A DNA stretch of 64,000 nt from Negativicutes bacterium. GTDB lineage: Bacteria > Bacillota > Negativicutes > Anaeromusales > Anaeromusaceae. The translations under genes and the position numbers were made by a program. The stretch lies in NCBI GenBank assembly GCA_009929485.1, contig SAAJ01000002.1, forward strand, positions 1-64,000. The letters are read 5' to 3'. Positions 17,327 to 27,673 of this stretch are shown here, piece after piece; position 1 is the first letter of the stretch, and each line of letters opens with the position of its first letter. Below the pieces are notes generated by a model that did no database searches, had not been told where the DNA came from, and was given only the letters and a program-made list of their open reading frames with translations.

Positions 17327-19249
17327 TTAATACACGGCGTTAGGCTGAGTTTCTCGTTTCGGCTCTTCTGTTACAGGAGCCTCTTCTACAGGTGTTTCTT
17401 CGACAATTTCCGTCGCAGCTTCTTCTGCCGGCGCTTCGCTTGCTTCTGCTGGTGCTGTAGTGTCTTCCATTTGCACCAAGCGCAGCAATTCTTCCGCTTC
17501 CAGCGTTTCTTTTTCGATCAGCGCAGCAGCAATGACATGCAGCTGTTCGATATTTTCGCGCAAAATGCTTTCTACGCCGTTATACGCTTCTTCCACCATC
17601 TTACGGACTTCTTTATCGATGGAATGAGCTACTTCCTCGCTATAGTTGCGGTCCCGGGAAATATCGCGGCCCAGGAACACTTGCTCCTGCTTTTTACCAA
17701 AAGCAATGGGGCCCATGGTTTCACTCATGCCGTATTCGCAAATCATCTTGCGAACCAGCTCAGTAGCCCGTTCGATATCGTTTTGCGCTCCAGTGCTAAT
17801 TTCATTCAACACCACAGCTTCAGCCACACGACCGCCTAAGAAGACTTTCAACTGCGCCAATAGTTCCGAACGAGTGGCATAGTAACGGTCTTCCTTGGGC
17901 AGCATTAGCGTATAGCCGCCGGCGCGTCCCCGCGGGATAATCGAAACCTTGTGCACCGGATCTGTATGATCCAACAGCATGCCCACCAACGCATGGCCTG
18001 CTTCATGGTAAGCGGTGAGGCGTTTTTCCTTGTCGCTAATGACCCGGCTCTTGCGCTCCGGCCCAGCCACGACACGCTCTACTGCTTCTTCCATTTCTCC
18101 CATTTCCACGCGTTTCTTATTGCGCCGCGCCGCTAAGAGCGCCGCTTCATTCACTAGGTTGCTCAAATCCGCTCCGGTAAAGCCCGGCGTCCGGCGAGCC
18201 AGAACATCCAGATCCACTTCCTTAGCCAAAGGCTTGCCCTTAACGTGAACTTTAAGAATTTCTTCTCGGCCGCGGACGTCTGGACGGTCTACGACAATCT
18301 GCCGGTCAAAGCGACCCGGGCGCAACAGCGCTGGGTCCAGAATGTCCGGACGGTTGGTAGCGGCAATAATGATAATGCCTTCGTTGACGCCAAAGCCGTC
18401 CATCTCTACCAGCAATTGGTTCAGGGTTTGCTCCCGTTCGTCATGGCCCCCGCCCAAACCGGCGCCGCGCTGACGACCTACGGCGTCAATTTCGTCAATA
18501 AAGACAATGCAAGGCGCATTTTTCTTAGCTTGTTCAAAAAGGTCCCGCACTCGGGACGCACCCACACCGACAAACATTTCCACAAAGTCGGAGCCGCTGA
18601 TGCTAAAGAACGGTACGCCTGCTTCGCCGGCTACCGCCCGCGCCAACAGCGTTTTACCAGTGCCAGGAGGTCCAAAAAGCAATACGCCTTTAGGAATCCG
18701 AGCGCCTAAGTCATTGAATTTTTTCGGATGCTTGAGAAATTCCACGACCTCTTCGAGTTCCTGCTTGGCCTCATCGGCGCCGGCTACATCCTTAAAGGTT
18801 ACTTTGATCTTTTCATCGCCATGCAGCTTCGCCCGGCTTTTGCCGAACGACATCACCCGGTTGCCGCCTCCTTGGGTCTGCTGCATGATGAAGAACCAAA
18901 CTCCGATCAGCAACAGCATAGGCAAAATGGATGAAAAAATAGTGGTCCACCACGGCGGCTGCGGCGGCTGTTCCGCCTTGATTTCAATATTCTTGGCACG
19001 CAGGGTGTTAATCAACGTCGGGTCGTCTGGAGTTACGGTTGTAAACTCCGTACCATCCTTAAGCTTACCACGAATCGTATTTTCCACTATCGTGACTTTT
19101 TCCACCTTCTGCTCGTCCACCTGGCGCAGGAACTGGGTATAAATGATTTCCTGCTTGTTCGTCGTCTTCGACGAATAGTAGTCAATGATGGAAATCGCGA
19201 TAATGATGATGAGCAGGTAAAAGCTCACATTCCGGAAAAATTTATTCAA
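17327..19249 (-). CDS. ftsH: ATP-dependent zinc metalloprotease FtsH
   Basis: FtsH is a membrane-anchored AAA+ protease that degrades misfolded membrane and regulatory proteins. From the chosen start the protein has 640 aa. Transmembrane segments lie at about 9-25 and 101-122, Walker A GPPGTGKT at 193-200, and the arginine-finger region RPGRFDRQI follows. The zinc motif HEAGH is at 415-419, and the tail is acidic and Ala/Glu-rich. The start is a TTG at 19249 (LNKFFRN), 7 nt after GGAGG; the ATG upstream lies inside the ribosome site itself. It is the last gene after tilS-hpt. Confidence 0.97.
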   Translation of the reverse strand: MNKFFRNVSFYLLIIIIAISIIDYYSSKTTNKQEIIYTQFLRQVDEQKVEKVTIVENTIRGKLKDGTEFTTVTPDDPTLINTLRAKNIEIKAEQPPQPPWWTTIFSSILPMLLLIGVWFFIMQQTQGGGNRVMSFGKSRAKLHGDEKIKVTFKDVAGADEAKQELEEVVEFLKHPKKFNDLGARIPKGVLLFGPPGTGKTLLARAVAGEAGVPFFSISGSDFVEMFVGVGASRVRDLFEQAKKNAPCIVFIDEIDAVGRQRGAGLGGGHDEREQTLNQLLVEMDGFGVNEGIIIIAATNRPDILDPALLRPGRFDRQIVVDRPDVRGREEILKVHVKGKPLAKEVDLDVLARRTPGFTGADLSNLVNEAALLAARRNKKRVEMGEMEEAVERVVAGPERKSRVISDKEKRLTAYHEAGHALVGMLLDHTDPVHKVSIIPRGRAGGYTLMLPKEDRYYATRSELLAQLKVFLGGRVAEAVVLNEISTGAQNDIERATELVRKMICEYGMSETMGPIAFGKKQEQVFLGRDISRDRNYSEEVAHSIDKEVRKMVEEAYNGVESILRENIEQLHVIAAALIEKETLEAEELLRLVQMEDTTAPAEASEAPAEEAATEIVEETPVEEAPVTEEPKRETQPNAVY

Positions 19250-19355
19250 TCGTAGCCCTCCTCTCATTGGAGCGCACACAGCTGTTCACTTTGGCCTCCA
19301 TAGAAATTAATTATATCATTAACCGTTTCTGCGGACAACAAAAAGAGCCGCCTGC

Positions 19356-19892
19356 TTATGCATAAATCGCAGGCTTCAAAATGCCAATGAAAGGCACGTT
19401 GCGATATTTTTCCGCATAATCCAGTCCATAGCCGACAACAAATTCATCAGGAACCACAAAGCCGTTATAATTGACTTCCAAATCCACCTTACGCCGTTCC
19501 GGCTTGTTCAATAATGTGCAGATGCGCACACTGGCAGGCTGGCGGGATTTGATATTGTCTACCAAGTAGCTTAAAGTCAGGCCGGAATCAATAATATCCT
19601 CTACAATCAGCACATGCTTGCCGGCTACTTCCTCATCCAAATCTTTTAAAATGCGCACGATGCCGCTGGAAGAAGTAGACGTTCCATAGCTGGATACCGC
19701 CATAAAGTCGATCATCACCGGTACGGTTATCGCCCGGGCCAAATCGGCCATAAACATAACGGCGCCGCGCAGCACGCCAATCATCAAAATTTCCTTGCCT
19801 GCATATTCCTTGCTGATTTCTTCACCCAGTTCGCGGACGCGCTGCCGCAATTGCTCTTCACTCAGCAAAACGCGTTCAATGTCTTGCAACAT
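19356..19892 (-). CDS. hpt: Hypoxanthine phosphoribosyltransferase
   Basis: It salvages hypoxanthine and guanine by transfer of phosphoribosyl from PRPP. The 178-aa protein shows [17 protein letters not shown], the PRPP motif [14 protein letters not shown] and the C-terminal [15 protein letters not shown]. It lies 21 bp after tilS. The tilS-hpt-ftsH order is the conserved Firmicute arrangement. Confidence 0.96.
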   Translation of the reverse strand: MLQDIERVLLSEEQLRQRVRELGEEISKEYAGKEILMIGVLRGAVMFMADLARAITVPVMIDFMAVSSYGTSTSSSGIVRILKDLDEEVAGKHVLIVEDIIDSGLTLSYLVDNIKSRQPASVRICTLLNKPERRKVDLEVNYNGFVVPDEFVVGYGLDYAEKYRNVPFIGILKPAIYA

Positions 19893-19913
19893 AACCTTCC
19901 AATTCCTCCTACA

Positions 19914-21293
19914 TCATTGAGTATCTCTTTGCAGCCGCACATACAGCTGCTTGCCCGCGCCGGACGCTCGTTCGTCCGCCCGCAGACCCGCCACCCAAAG
20001 AATCCCTTGGGCATCGCATAAAAGCGGCAGTTGGTCCCGCTCCGCCTGTGGCACTTTGGCGTCAATTAAATAGTCCTTTAGTTTTTTGCGTCCTCCCATT
20101 CCGACCGGGCGAAACACATCGCCAGGTTGACGAAAGCGCACCACCAAAGGCGGCTCCGCCGCAGCCCAGGCCATTGACAACACGTCTGACCCTGCAGCAT
20201 CCTCAAACGCAAGCCAAGAAGTTTCCAAGCAGCTTCCGTCCGGCAACTCCGTCACACTTGGTACATCGACTTCCCGCTGCCACCTGGACTCTTGAAGCGG
20301 CGCTTTGGCAGCTGCAGCCAAAGGCTCCAGTACCAAACAGGCATAGTCTTTGCGGACTTGCCAGCCTCCTGGCAGCACCTGCACGGTGCCAGTTCGTCCG
20401 TCAGAGGCTAACTTTAAGAGATTTTCCACATGCACAAAGCAGATTCCTGTCAAGGCGCCTCGCTTTTTTTCTAAAACCTGCCGCCACAGCTCCCGTTGTA
20501 CCGCCGGATGATATGCAGAGTAAGTGAGCAACTTTACTTGGCAGGAATTCTCTAGCCAAAGAACACAGTGCGCCTGCGCCTTTAGCGCTTCTTGGCGAAC
20601 AAACTCATGTTCCTCTCGAATAATATCGGCTGTTCGCGTTAAGGCTGGTACAATTTCCGGATTATAGGCGCTCAAATCCGGCAACAGGTGATGCCGGATA
20701 CGGTTGCGCAAATACTTGTCTTTTAAATTGCTTGCATCCAAGCGCGGCCTTAGCCCCTGTTCACTGCAGTACGTTTCAATCTCACGGCGGCGCACCTGCA
20801 AAAACGGCCGTACAAGGAGCGCTTCCTGTTCCGCCATGGCTGCCAAGCCTTCCGCGCCTGCGCCGCGGAGCAAATGCAACAGGAAGGTTTCCGCTTGGTC
20901 GTCCGCATGATGCCCAAGGGCAATATACGACGCCCCCAAGGAGCTCGCCGTCTCACGCAGCCACTGATAGCGCAAGCGCCGGGCCACATCCTGCGACGAC
21001 CCGCCATGCTCTCGCAAATAGCCAGGCACATCAATCGCCACCGCCTGATAAGAAAGCTGACGTTCACGACAAAAGTCCGCCACAAACCGTTCGTCCGCCG
21101 CCGAAGCTTCGCCGCGAAAACAATGATCCACATGGGCCACGGCCAAGCGAAACCCTTGTTCTCCGGCTAAGCGCTGCAGCACATGCACCAACGCCAAAGA
21201 ATCCGGGCCGCCAGAACAGGCGGCCAAAACCAGCGATTGCTCGGGGAACAATTGCCGCCGCTCGCACCAGGAGCGCACCTTAGACAGCAGCAT
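19914..21293 (-). CDS. tilS: tRNA(Ile)-lysidine synthase
   Basis: TilS attaches lysine to C34 of the CAU-anticodon tRNA-Ile so that it reads AUA. The 459-aa protein has the PP-loop ATPase motif ACSGGPDSLALVHVL (about 26-40), the HVDH motif, ALGHHADDQAETFLLHLLRG, and the C-terminal domain with RFRQPGDVFRPVGMGGRKKLKDYLID. It overlaps the exporter gene upstream by 14 bp. Confidence 0.95.
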   Translation of the reverse strand: MLLSKVRSWCERRQLFPEQSLVLAACSGGPDSLALVHVLQRLAGEQGFRLAVAHVDHCFRGEASAADERFVADFCRERQLSYQAVAIDVPGYLREHGGSSQDVARRLRYQWLRETASSLGASYIALGHHADDQAETFLLHLLRGAGAEGLAAMAEQEALLVRPFLQVRRREIETYCSEQGLRPRLDASNLKDKYLRNRIRHHLLPDLSAYNPEIVPALTRTADIIREEHEFVRQEALKAQAHCVLWLENSCQVKLLTYSAYHPAVQRELWRQVLEKKRGALTGICFVHVENLLKLASDGRTGTVQVLPGGWQVRKDYACLVLEPLAAAAKAPLQESRWQREVDVPSVTELPDGSCLETSWLAFEDAAGSDVLSMAWAAAEPPLVVRFRQPGDVFRPVGMGGRKKLKDYLIDAKVPQAERDQLPLLCDAQGILWVAGLRADERASGAGKQLYVRLQRDTQ

Positions 21294-21738
21294 GCTTGCC
21301 TGCCCCCTTTCCGCTGCGCCGCAGCATGCGAATCAACGCCGAACTTAAAAACAGGCCAAAAGCAATAGCGCCGGCGATCAACAGCATGCGCACCGCCATA
21401 GAGCCAGCTTCCGCGTAAGTACCCTCCACAAGAAGCCGCATCGTATGGTACGCTTCCGCCCCCGGCACCAAAGGAATAAATCCAGTAACAATATAGATGG
21501 TCGCCGGCTTATGCGTACGTCGAGCCAGCCATTCCGCAGCCAAGCCCAAAGCCAGGCTGCCGAAAAAGACCGCCGCCACCAGTTTGCCGCCCGCTTGGCT
21601 TACAGCATACATTACCGCCCAGCATAACGCCCCGCCCGCGCCGCTCCACAAGAGCGCCGACTGAGGAATGCGGCAGAGAATACCAAAGGCGGCGGACATC
21701 AAAAAGCAAGACAACAACCGCAATAAAAAGATCTCCAT
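21280..21738 (-). CDS. ThrE-type exporter, small subunit (YjjB/DUF3815-like)
   Basis: The 152-aa integral membrane protein has about four hydrophobic segments (roughly 3-20, 27-45, 52-68, 112-135) and the family segment TGFIPLVPGAEAYHTM. ThrE-family exporters can be split into a small YjjB-like and a larger YjjP-like protein, as here. Substrates reported for relatives are threonine, serine or succinate; none can be assigned here. It starts 2 nt after the stop of its partner and overlaps tilS, so all are cotranslated. Confidence 0.85.
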   Translation of the reverse strand: MEIFLLRLLSCFLMSAAFGILCRIPQSALLWSGAGGALCWAVMYAVSQAGGKLVAAVFFGSLALGLAAEWLARRTHKPATIYIVTGFIPLVPGAEAYHTMRLLVEGTYAEAGSMAVRMLLIAGAIAFGLFLSSALIRMLRRSGKGAGKHAAV

Positions 21739-21740
21739 CT

Positions 21741-22505
21741 TTACCCTCCCATGCGCATCGGCAAGGCCAGTACAAGAATAACTCCCATGGCTACGGCCAC
21801 CGCCGTAAGGGCCGCTTCCAGAATTCTAGCGGCGCCGCTCATTAAGTCTCCCGCCAGCAAGTCTCGTAAGGCGTTGGTAATCGCCACTCCCGGCACCAAG
21901 GGCATCAAACCGCCAACAATGATAAGGTCCCGGCTGAGCTCTTCCCAAGCACGCCCCAACCAAGCCCCTAAAAAAGCCACCACCATGGCGCCAACTAAAT
22001 CAAGCGTAAAGGGCGCCGCATGATACTTGGTTAACCAGGACAACAGCCACCGCATGCCGGCAGCCACAAAAAAAGCAGCCGCGCCTTCTTCCAACGTTCC
22101 GCCCAAAAGCAGCACCGTCGGACCGCCCACCAAGCCGGCTGCACAAGCCAGCAACCAAACAGGCACAGCCCTGTGCTCCCGCGCAATACGCTGCAACAAC
22201 GCCGCCGCCTGCGGGGGCGTTGTCCGGCCCTCTTCCAACCGGCGGGCCACGGCATTCACCTTATGAATCCGGTCTAAATGAATGCTTCGCGCCCCTACGC
22301 GGCAAATTCTGGTGACGCACTGTCCGTCGGCCGCCTCGACCTCCAGCACCAAGCCAGTATGAAGCACAAGGCTTTCCGCCCGTTTAGCGCCGCAGGCCAA
22401 AGCAATCCGTTCCATCGTTTCTTCCACGCGATAGGTTTCCGCACCGCTTTTGAGCAGCTCTTCTCCAGCTAATACAGCCAAAGAAGCAATATCCTTGCTT
22501 TCCAT
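21741..22505 (-). CDS. ThrE-type exporter, large subunit (YjjP/DUF1212-like)
   Basis: From the ATG at 22505 (MESKDIASLAVLAGEELLKSG) the protein has 254 aa, with a GAGAGGAG ribosome site 6 nt upstream; the longer open frame lacks one. Residues 1-110 form the cytoplasmic DUF1212-type domain (GAETYRVEETMERI). Hydrophobic segments follow from about 115, with the conserved GLMPLVPGVAITNALRD. With the next gene it forms a two-component amino-acid or dicarboxylate exporter. Confidence 0.86.
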   Translation of the reverse strand: MESKDIASLAVLAGEELLKSGAETYRVEETMERIALACGAKRAESLVLHTGLVLEVEAADGQCVTRICRVGARSIHLDRIHKVNAVARRLEEGRTTPPQAAALLQRIAREHRAVPVWLLACAAGLVGGPTVLLLGGTLEEGAAAFFVAAGMRWLLSWLTKYHAAPFTLDLVGAMVVAFLGAWLGRAWEELSRDLIIVGGLMPLVPGVAITNALRDLLAGDLMSGAARILEAALTAVAVAMGVILVLALPMRMGG

Positions 22506-22555
22506 TTTTGCTCCTCTCAGAGCCGTCAAGCTCCTTGTTCGCCTGTAGCACAAAC

Positions 22556-22586
22556 AGAAAAAGAGCATTTTTGCAAATGCTCTTTG
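22556..22586 (-). terminator. Intrinsic terminator after the S1-domain gene
   Basis: The stem AAAGAGCATTT/AAATGCTCTTT on the minus strand is followed by TTCTG. It lies between the S1-domain gene and the exporter pair, which start separately. Confidence 0.75.
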
Positions 22587-22601
22587 CTCTTACGAATTAC
22601 C

Positions 22602-23045
22602 TTATTCGCCGCGGCGCGCTCCACGACCGCCCCGCTTTGATTCTGTGCTGCGTTTAAGTTCCGACAGACGCTCGTCGCTGTCTTTGAGAAATTTGCTTAG
22701 TTTGTCTTCAAAAGTTACTGTAACCGGACGATGCGGACGCCGGTTATCGTGAAAACCGCTTGGACGACGCGGCGGCGGCGCGCTGGGCGCTACGCTGGGA
22801 GCCGCTGTTGGCGGATTCAAGCGTTTTACCGACAAGCCTATTTTCCCGCGTTCATCAATAGAAAGCACCTTAACTTTGATGCGATCCTGCTCTTTCAAAA
22901 AGTCACGCACATCGCGCACATATACATCCGCAACCTCAGAAATGTGGATGAGGCCCACTTTGCCTTCCGGCAACTCAACAAATGCGCCGAAGTTAGTGAT
23001 ACCTGTGACCACTCCTTCAACCACGCTGCCTACTTCGATGGCCAT
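22602..23045 (-). CDS. yabR: S1 RNA-binding domain protein (YabR-like)
   Basis: The 147-aa protein has a single S1 domain at residues 5-75 (GSVVEGVVTGITNFGAFVELPEGKVG, then GLIHISEVAD and GKIGLSVK). A basic, Pro- and Arg-rich tail follows, ending in RGGRGARRGE. Single-S1 proteins of this type associate with ribosomes or RNA; no catalytic role is expected. It follows divIC as in Bacillus, but is driven by its own perfect promoter at 23110-23139. Confidence 0.88.
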   Translation of the reverse strand: MAIEVGSVVEGVVTGITNFGAFVELPEGKVGLIHISEVADVYVRDVRDFLKEQDRIKVKVLSIDERGKIGLSVKRLNPPTAAPSVAPSAPPPRRPSGFHDNRRPHRPVTVTFEDKLSKFLKDSDERLSELKRSTESKRGGRGARRGE

Positions 23046-23109
23046 ACTGTTATATGCTCCCCCTTAAATGATCGCTTGTTTTAGGCATGTCGCCAAATAT
23101 TATGTTCTC

Positions 23110-23139
23110 ATTATACCTGCCCGCTTTCCAGCATGTCAA
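23110..23139 (-). promoter_or_regulatory. Consensus promoter of the S1-domain gene
   Basis: Both hexamers are perfect on the minus strand: TTGACA (23134-23139) and TATAAT (23110-23115), with 18 bp between them. Strong expression is expected. Confidence 0.9.
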
Positions 23140-23201
23140 GGGAACCGCCCAGGAAATAACCCTATAAAAAGCCTTCTGCTCTATAAATACGCTTCTACCG
23201 T

Positions 23202-23489
23202 TCAACGGCGAGGCGCTGCTAGATATAACGCTTCTTCCGGCTTCGCCAAGCCCAATTCTTCTCGTGCAAGTTTTTCTATGTACTCCGGCGTCTGTAGACG
23301 ATTTTTTTCCTCTAACAGAGCCTGGCGCTGCTGCTGCAATTGCTCCAGTCTCACTTCCGCCGCCGCCCGCTCTTTGCGCACTTCGCAAAGCTGCTGATAA
23401 TGTCCTCCAATCAGGTAAATACCATATAAAACCAAAGCGCCGGCAAGCAGACGAAACCCAGACAGTTTTCGGGTCCGGGTTTTCCCCAT
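23202..23489 (-). CDS. divIC: Septum formation initiator, DivIC/FtsB-like
   Basis: This small bitopic division protein has one membrane helix (about 11-30, LSGFRLLAGALVLYGIYLIG) followed by a periplasmic leucine coiled coil (about 36-75) and the EYIEKLAREELGLAKPEE motif of the family. The ATG at 23489 (MGKTRTRK) is preferred, giving 95 aa. An ATG 15 nt upstream is part of the GGAGG ribosome site. Such proteins recruit late division proteins together with FtsL. Confidence 0.9.
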   Translation of the reverse strand: MGKTRTRKLSGFRLLAGALVLYGIYLIGGHYQQLCEVRKERAAAEVRLEQLQQQRQALLEEKNRLQTPEYIEKLAREELGLAKPEEALYLAAPRR

Positions 23490-23589
23490 ATGCTGCACCT
23501 CCATTTCCGCTTCTGCAAAATAAGCTTTTTCTTTTATTCGCCGCCGGCACGCATTTTCCTGTCATTTATCCATAAATTTGTTACACTTC

Positions 23590-25647
23590 TCAGACTTCAA
23601 ACTTACGCACGCCTTCTTCCAGACCTTCCGCCAGCTGCCTTAGCCCCAGGGCCGTATCCGCCATTTCCTCTACAGCTGCGGCCTGCTGCTGGGCCGTCGC
23701 CGCTATTTCGCTTACATCGTTACTGCTTTCCTCTGCAAGCTCCTTTACTTCCTGCACTTGATTTTGCGTTTCTATGCACAGTTCGTTTTGACGGAATGCT
23801 TCGCTGCGGATGTTGCCTGCCGCTACATGAACCTGAGCCACGGCGTCAACAATGTTCAAAAACGCCTCCCGGCTTTGCAGCGCACCGGCAACCCCTTCTT
23901 CCATCAGCGCAAAGGTTCCCTCCATCGTTTCCAGCGTCTGCACCGTACTGGCTTCAATGGCAGTAATAATATGCATAATGTTGCCGCTCGCCTCATCGGA
24001 TTGCACGGCTAACTTGCCGATTTCTCCCGCCACTACGGCAAAGCCGCGTCCCGCCTCGCCCGCTCTGGCCGCTTCGATCGCTGCATTCAATGCCAGCAGC
24101 TTAGTAGAACTGGCAATATTGCGAATCAACTGAGTAATTTGGCTGATGGACTGCGCATTATCGGACAATGTTGCTGCATACTGTCTGGTTTGCTGCACCG
24201 TTTTTTTGGTCTCTTCCAATTGAGACACCGTTTGAAACAACGCGCCCTGGCCCTCTCTGGCCAAATTGGAGCAATGCTGCCCTTTTTCCTCTGTAACATG
24301 GCCTAAGGCCACAATTTCTTGGGAACGACGCGTTATCTCCGCCAAGCGCTCCGCCGCATCCAACACCACGCTTTTTTGTCCTTCCAAACGGGCGGCAATT
24401 TCTTCTACAGACTGCGCCATTTGCTTACTTCCCTCTTGCCCCTGTTCCAGCGCCGTTTCTAAAAAGGAAGCGGACGTCAGTACGTCCCCTGAGGATTTTC
24501 TAGTTTCTCGCACAACTTGCTGTAAATTTTCCGTCATGCCATTGAACGCCGCCGCCAATTCTCCCAGTTCATTTCTGGATGCACAAACTGTACGCGCAGA
24601 CAGCTTGCCCCGACCGACTTCTTGCACGCCTCGCATCAACGTTTGCAAGGGCTGCAGCGTCCGTCGCACCGCCCAAAATCCTCCCGCCAAAAAACAAACA
24701 ACCAACACGCCTATACCCCAGACTGTGCGCCGCACCATCTCCTGGCTTTGCGCCAAGGCCATATCCTTGGGATAGAGAGAAACAACAACCCAGTCTGTAT
24801 TGGCAACCGGACGGTAGGATAAAAAATAGTCCTGACCGCGCACCTGCGTTTCCAGATTCCCTGTTTTTTGTTCCAGCACCTGCGTGTAATATGCTTCTTC
24901 CAGCGGTCGGCGCTCTTTTACCGCTTCCGCATTGCCAGGATGGAAGAGCGGCACTTTTTGTTGGTTTAACACCACAATGCCATAGCCCGGATTTTCCGAG
25001 AGCACCCGCTCCAGCAAGACTTGCAGGTTTTGCAAGGGAAGCACAACGCCTAAGATACCGATAATATCTTTGTTCTCTCCCTGGATCGGCACAGCGCCGA
25101 CTACGCCCAGCTGCCCGGCGCCTTTGCTGAGCACCGGTTCCGACATAACAACATGCCCTGCCATAACCTCTTGAAAATAACGACGTTCCGCCACATTTTG
25201 CAAGTTTAGCCCATCTGTACGCCATACTTGCCTGCCGCTGCGATCCGCTACAAACAACAATTCATTACCGCCATAATAAGGTTGCACTAATTTCAAATAT
25301 CGTTCCAAACGTTTAGCATTTAAACTGCGTATTTCCTCGTCGCCACTTGTAACGAGCAAAAAATTCCGTTTGTTTTGTATGTAACCGGACACATCATTGG
25401 CAACGCGATCGGCAATCTTATCATTATTCTCTACTGCCGCTTTAGTCAGCGCATCGGTAGAGCTGACGGCAAAATAGCCGCCGGCGCCGACCAATGGCGC
25501 TAAGCACGTCAGCAGCAGCAACAAAACCGCCTGCGTCGACAGCGAATGCCATGACATGCTACGCAGCTTCAACCCCTGGCTGCTCGCCCGCCGATTCGCC
25601 AACCACTGTTTTCCGCATTGAACCCATTTTGTCAAGTGGCGCACCAT
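23590..25647 (-). CDS. Methyl-accepting chemotaxis protein with extracellular Cache-type sensor
   Basis: The 685-aa receptor has a first membrane helix at about 37-58, an extracellular ligand domain (about 60-305) of dCache type ([39 protein letters not shown]), and a second helix at about 308-328. A HAMP domain follows, then a cytoplasmic signalling rod whose hairpin tip includes [24 protein letters not shown]. It would pass ligand signals to CheA. The ligand is unknown. No other chemotaxis gene is near, so it is a stand-alone receptor at the edge of the accessory block. Confidence 0.93.
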   Translation of the reverse strand: MVRHLTKWVQCGKQWLANRRASSQGLKLRSMSWHSLSTQAVLLLLLTCLAPLVGAGGYFAVSSTDALTKAAVENNDKIADRVANDVSGYIQNKRNFLLVTSGDEEIRSLNAKRLERYLKLVQPYYGGNELLFVADRSGRQVWRTDGLNLQNVAERRYFQEVMAGHVVMSEPVLSKGAGQLGVVGAVPIQGENKDIIGILGVVLPLQNLQVLLERVLSENPGYGIVVLNQQKVPLFHPGNAEAVKERRPLEEAYYTQVLEQKTGNLETQVRGQDYFLSYRPVANTDWVVVSLYPKDMALAQSQEMVRRTVWGIGVLVVCFLAGGFWAVRRTLQPLQTLMRGVQEVGRGKLSARTVCASRNELGELAAAFNGMTENLQQVVRETRKSSGDVLTSASFLETALEQGQEGSKQMAQSVEEIAARLEGQKSVVLDAAERLAEITRRSQEIVALGHVTEEKGQHCSNLAREGQGALFQTVSQLEETKKTVQQTRQYAATLSDNAQSISQITQLIRNIASSTKLLALNAAIEAARAGEAGRGFAVVAGEIGKLAVQSDEASGNIMHIITAIEASTVQTLETMEGTFALMEEGVAGALQSREAFLNIVDAVAQVHVAAGNIRSEAFRQNELCIETQNQVQEVKELAEESSNDVSEIAATAQQQAAAVEEMADTALGLRQLAEGLEEGVRKFEV

Positions 25648-25688
25648 GGAATCTCCTCCATTTAACTCTTTTTTAACAGTAGCCCCAA

Positions 25689-25730
25689 AGACTGCGGAAG
25701 CCGCCTTCTCAAAGGCGGCTTCCGCAGTCT
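25689..25730 (-). terminator. Strong hairpin after pstA
   Basis: The 19-bp perfect stem AGACTGCGGAAGCCGCCTT pairs with its complement 26 bp downstream of the pstA stop. The U-run is short (CTTTGG), so it may act mainly as a 3' stabilising or terminating stem. Confidence 0.7.
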
Positions 25731-25756
25731 ATTTCATTGTGAGCATCCAACAGTTC

Positions 25757-26620
25757 TTAATGATTAGCTGCGCCGCGACGCCGGCGCAGGATCTCCACAG
25801 GCAGCGTAAAGAGCAAATTCATTACCAAAACCGAAAGTATCAACAACGCCCCGATACCATTGGCAATTTCCACGCGGTCCGGAACCAAGCCCACACCCAT
25901 GACATACCACATATGCACCGCCAGTGTCTCTCCGGCTGCCAGCAAGTCCGGATCCATCATATGTCTGGACACGGTAGTGCCGGCGGTAAAAATCAAGATC
26001 GCCGTTTCCCCAATGGCCCTGCCGGCCGTCAAGGTAACGCCTGTTACAATACCAGGCAGCGCATTCGGCAAAACCACTTTCCAAATGGTCTGCCATTTCG
26101 TAGCGCCCAGAGCCAGCGACGCCTCTCGATAATATTGCGGCACCGTACGCAAAGACTCTTCCGTCACTCGTACCAATACCGGCAAATTCAACAGCATCAA
26201 AGCTAACGAGCCTCCAATAATGCTAAAACCAAGGCCCAGAATATTGACAAAAATTATCATGCCGAACAAGCCCAAAACAATAGACGGCACCGTGGCCAGG
26301 CTTTCCGTGCTCAAACGCACCAAATCGGTAATCCGGTTATTGCCGGCATACTCTGCCAGATAAATACCGGCGCCCACTGCCAAAGGCACTGAAAAGAGCA
26401 TGGACAATCCTAAAATGTAAAAAGTGTTGAAAAACTGCGGACCTACGCCGCCCCCAGCGGTAATATCGCTGGGTTTGCCAAAAATGAAGTCGAAACTAAG
26501 CACAGGAAGTCCCTTATAAAGCATATACCCCAGAAAAGCGGCTAAAATACCGATAATCAAAAAGCCAGCCAACCAAAGGACCCCTGTCGCCAATTTATTC
26601 TGCCACTGTGCCGACATCAA
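25757..26620 (-). CDS. pstA: Phosphate ABC transporter permease PstA
   Basis: The 287-aa membrane subunit of the PstSCAB phosphate importer has about six membrane helices. The ABC-permease EAA-loop is EASLALGATKWQTIWKVVLPNALPGIVTG. Its ATG overlaps the pstC stop by 4 bp (ATGA), so the two permeases are cotranslated. The ATPase pstB is about 25 kb away at 51.5 kb. Confidence 0.95.
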   Translation of the reverse strand: MMSAQWQNKLATGVLWLAGFLIIGILAAFLGYMLYKGLPVLSFDFIFGKPSDITAGGGVGPQFFNTFYILGLSMLFSVPLAVGAGIYLAEYAGNNRITDLVRLSTESLATVPSIVLGLFGMIIFVNILGLGFSIIGGSLALMLLNLPVLVRVTEESLRTVPQYYREASLALGATKWQTIWKVVLPNALPGIVTGVTLTAGRAIGETAILIFTAGTTVSRHMMDPDLLAAGETLAVHMWYVMGVGLVPDRVEIANGIGALLILSVLVMNLLFTLPVEILRRRRGAANH

Positions 26621-27522
26621 GCCATCCTCCTCTGCGCCATACGGCGAATCAATAAAATCATCCCTAACGACATAAGCAAAAGCACCAACGCCATCAAAAA
26701 CAAGGAGTTACCCCAGGCGGAACCAAAAGGAGTGTTCCCCATTTCTACAACAATCTCACTAGGCAAGGTAGAAGTTGGCATGAACAGCGATTTGGCAAGC
26801 TGCGGCGTATTGCCGATTACCATTTGCACAGCCATTGTTTCACCCACCGCCCGCGCCATGGCCAAAATAACCGAGGTCAAAATTCCCGGCAGTGCAGCCG
26901 GAACCAATACCCGCCAAATGGTTTGCCACCGCGTAGCGCCCAGCGCCAGCGAAGCCTCTTCCAACGAACGCGGCACCGCTTGCAAAGCGTCCTCGGAAAT
27001 GCTAATAATTGTAGGCAAAATCATAATGGCCAAGATGGCTCCAGCCGTAAACAGGCCAAAGCCGGTACTGAGCTGGAAAAACTCTCTCACAAAAGGGACC
27101 ACTACTGTCAAGCCGATAAAGCCGTAAACCACCGAGGGAATAGCCATATAGAGCCCTACCGCAGGCTTTAAGATATCCCGCAGCCACTTCGGAGCTACCT
27201 TGGCCATAAAAACAGCGCCGCCCAACCCCAGCGGAGCGCCCAAGGCTATAGCCAGCAGGGTCACATACACAGAGCCCAGAATAAAACTCAACGCGCCATA
27301 AGAACCTTCTACAGGGTCCCATTTAGACGAAAAGAAAAATTCCACAGGACTTACTTCTAAAAAAGTCTGCAGCCCTTGCTGTCCCACAAAAATAATAATC
27401 GAACTAATAATGACGGTCATCAGCAAGGCGCTGACGAAAAAGAAATAGCGAACATAGCGATCATATTTCAGGCGGCCTTCATGTCCTTGATTACTCATCG
27501 TCTCCAACTCCACAGCTTCCAT
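26617..27522 (-). CDS. pstC: Phosphate ABC transporter permease PstC
   Basis: From the ATG at 27522 (MEAVELETMSNQG) the protein has 301 aa, 8 nt after AGGAG; an upstream in-frame ATG lies before that site. It has about six membrane helices and the permease loop EEASLALGATRWQTIWRVLVPAALPG. It is transcribed from a PhoP-box promoter at 27568-27621 in addition to any read-through from pstS. Confidence 0.95.
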   Translation of the reverse strand: MEAVELETMSNQGHEGRLKYDRYVRYFFFVSALLMTVIISSIIIFVGQQGLQTFLEVSPVEFFFSSKWDPVEGSYGALSFILGSVYVTLLAIALGAPLGLGGAVFMAKVAPKWLRDILKPAVGLYMAIPSVVYGFIGLTVVVPFVREFFQLSTGFGLFTAGAILAIMILPTIISISEDALQAVPRSLEEASLALGATRWQTIWRVLVPAALPGILTSVILAMARAVGETMAVQMVIGNTPQLAKSLFMPTSTLPSEIVVEMGNTPFGSAWGNSLFLMALVLLLMSLGMILLIRRMAQRRMA

Positions 27523-27567
27523 TTTTCTCGCTCCTGTCATCTTCGTTACTAGTGGCTTATTACGTTT

Positions 27568-27621
27568 ATTATAAGAAAAACGCGCCTTCGCTGTGTTAAT
27601 CCATTGTTAAGATCTTGTTAA
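27568..27621 (-). promoter_or_regulatory. PhoP-box promoter of pstC-pstA
   Basis: Three minus-strand TTAACA repeats lie at 27616-27621, 27605-27610 and 27594-27599, exactly 11 bp apart. Twenty bp after the last is a perfect TATAAT (27568-27573). TTAACA-type repeats with 5-bp spacers are the known PhoP box of Bacillus. Confidence 0.88.
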
Positions 27622-27631
27622 GAAAACAAAC

Positions 27632-27664
27632 AAAAAAACCCCGCTCGTATTGAGCGGAGTTTTT
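27632..27664 (-). terminator. Intrinsic terminator after pstS
   Basis: The stem CTCCGCTC/GAGCGGGG with loop AATAC is followed by TTTTTTT on the minus strand. It separates pstS from pstC. Confidence 0.88.
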
Positions 27665-27673
27665 CAGCTTGTC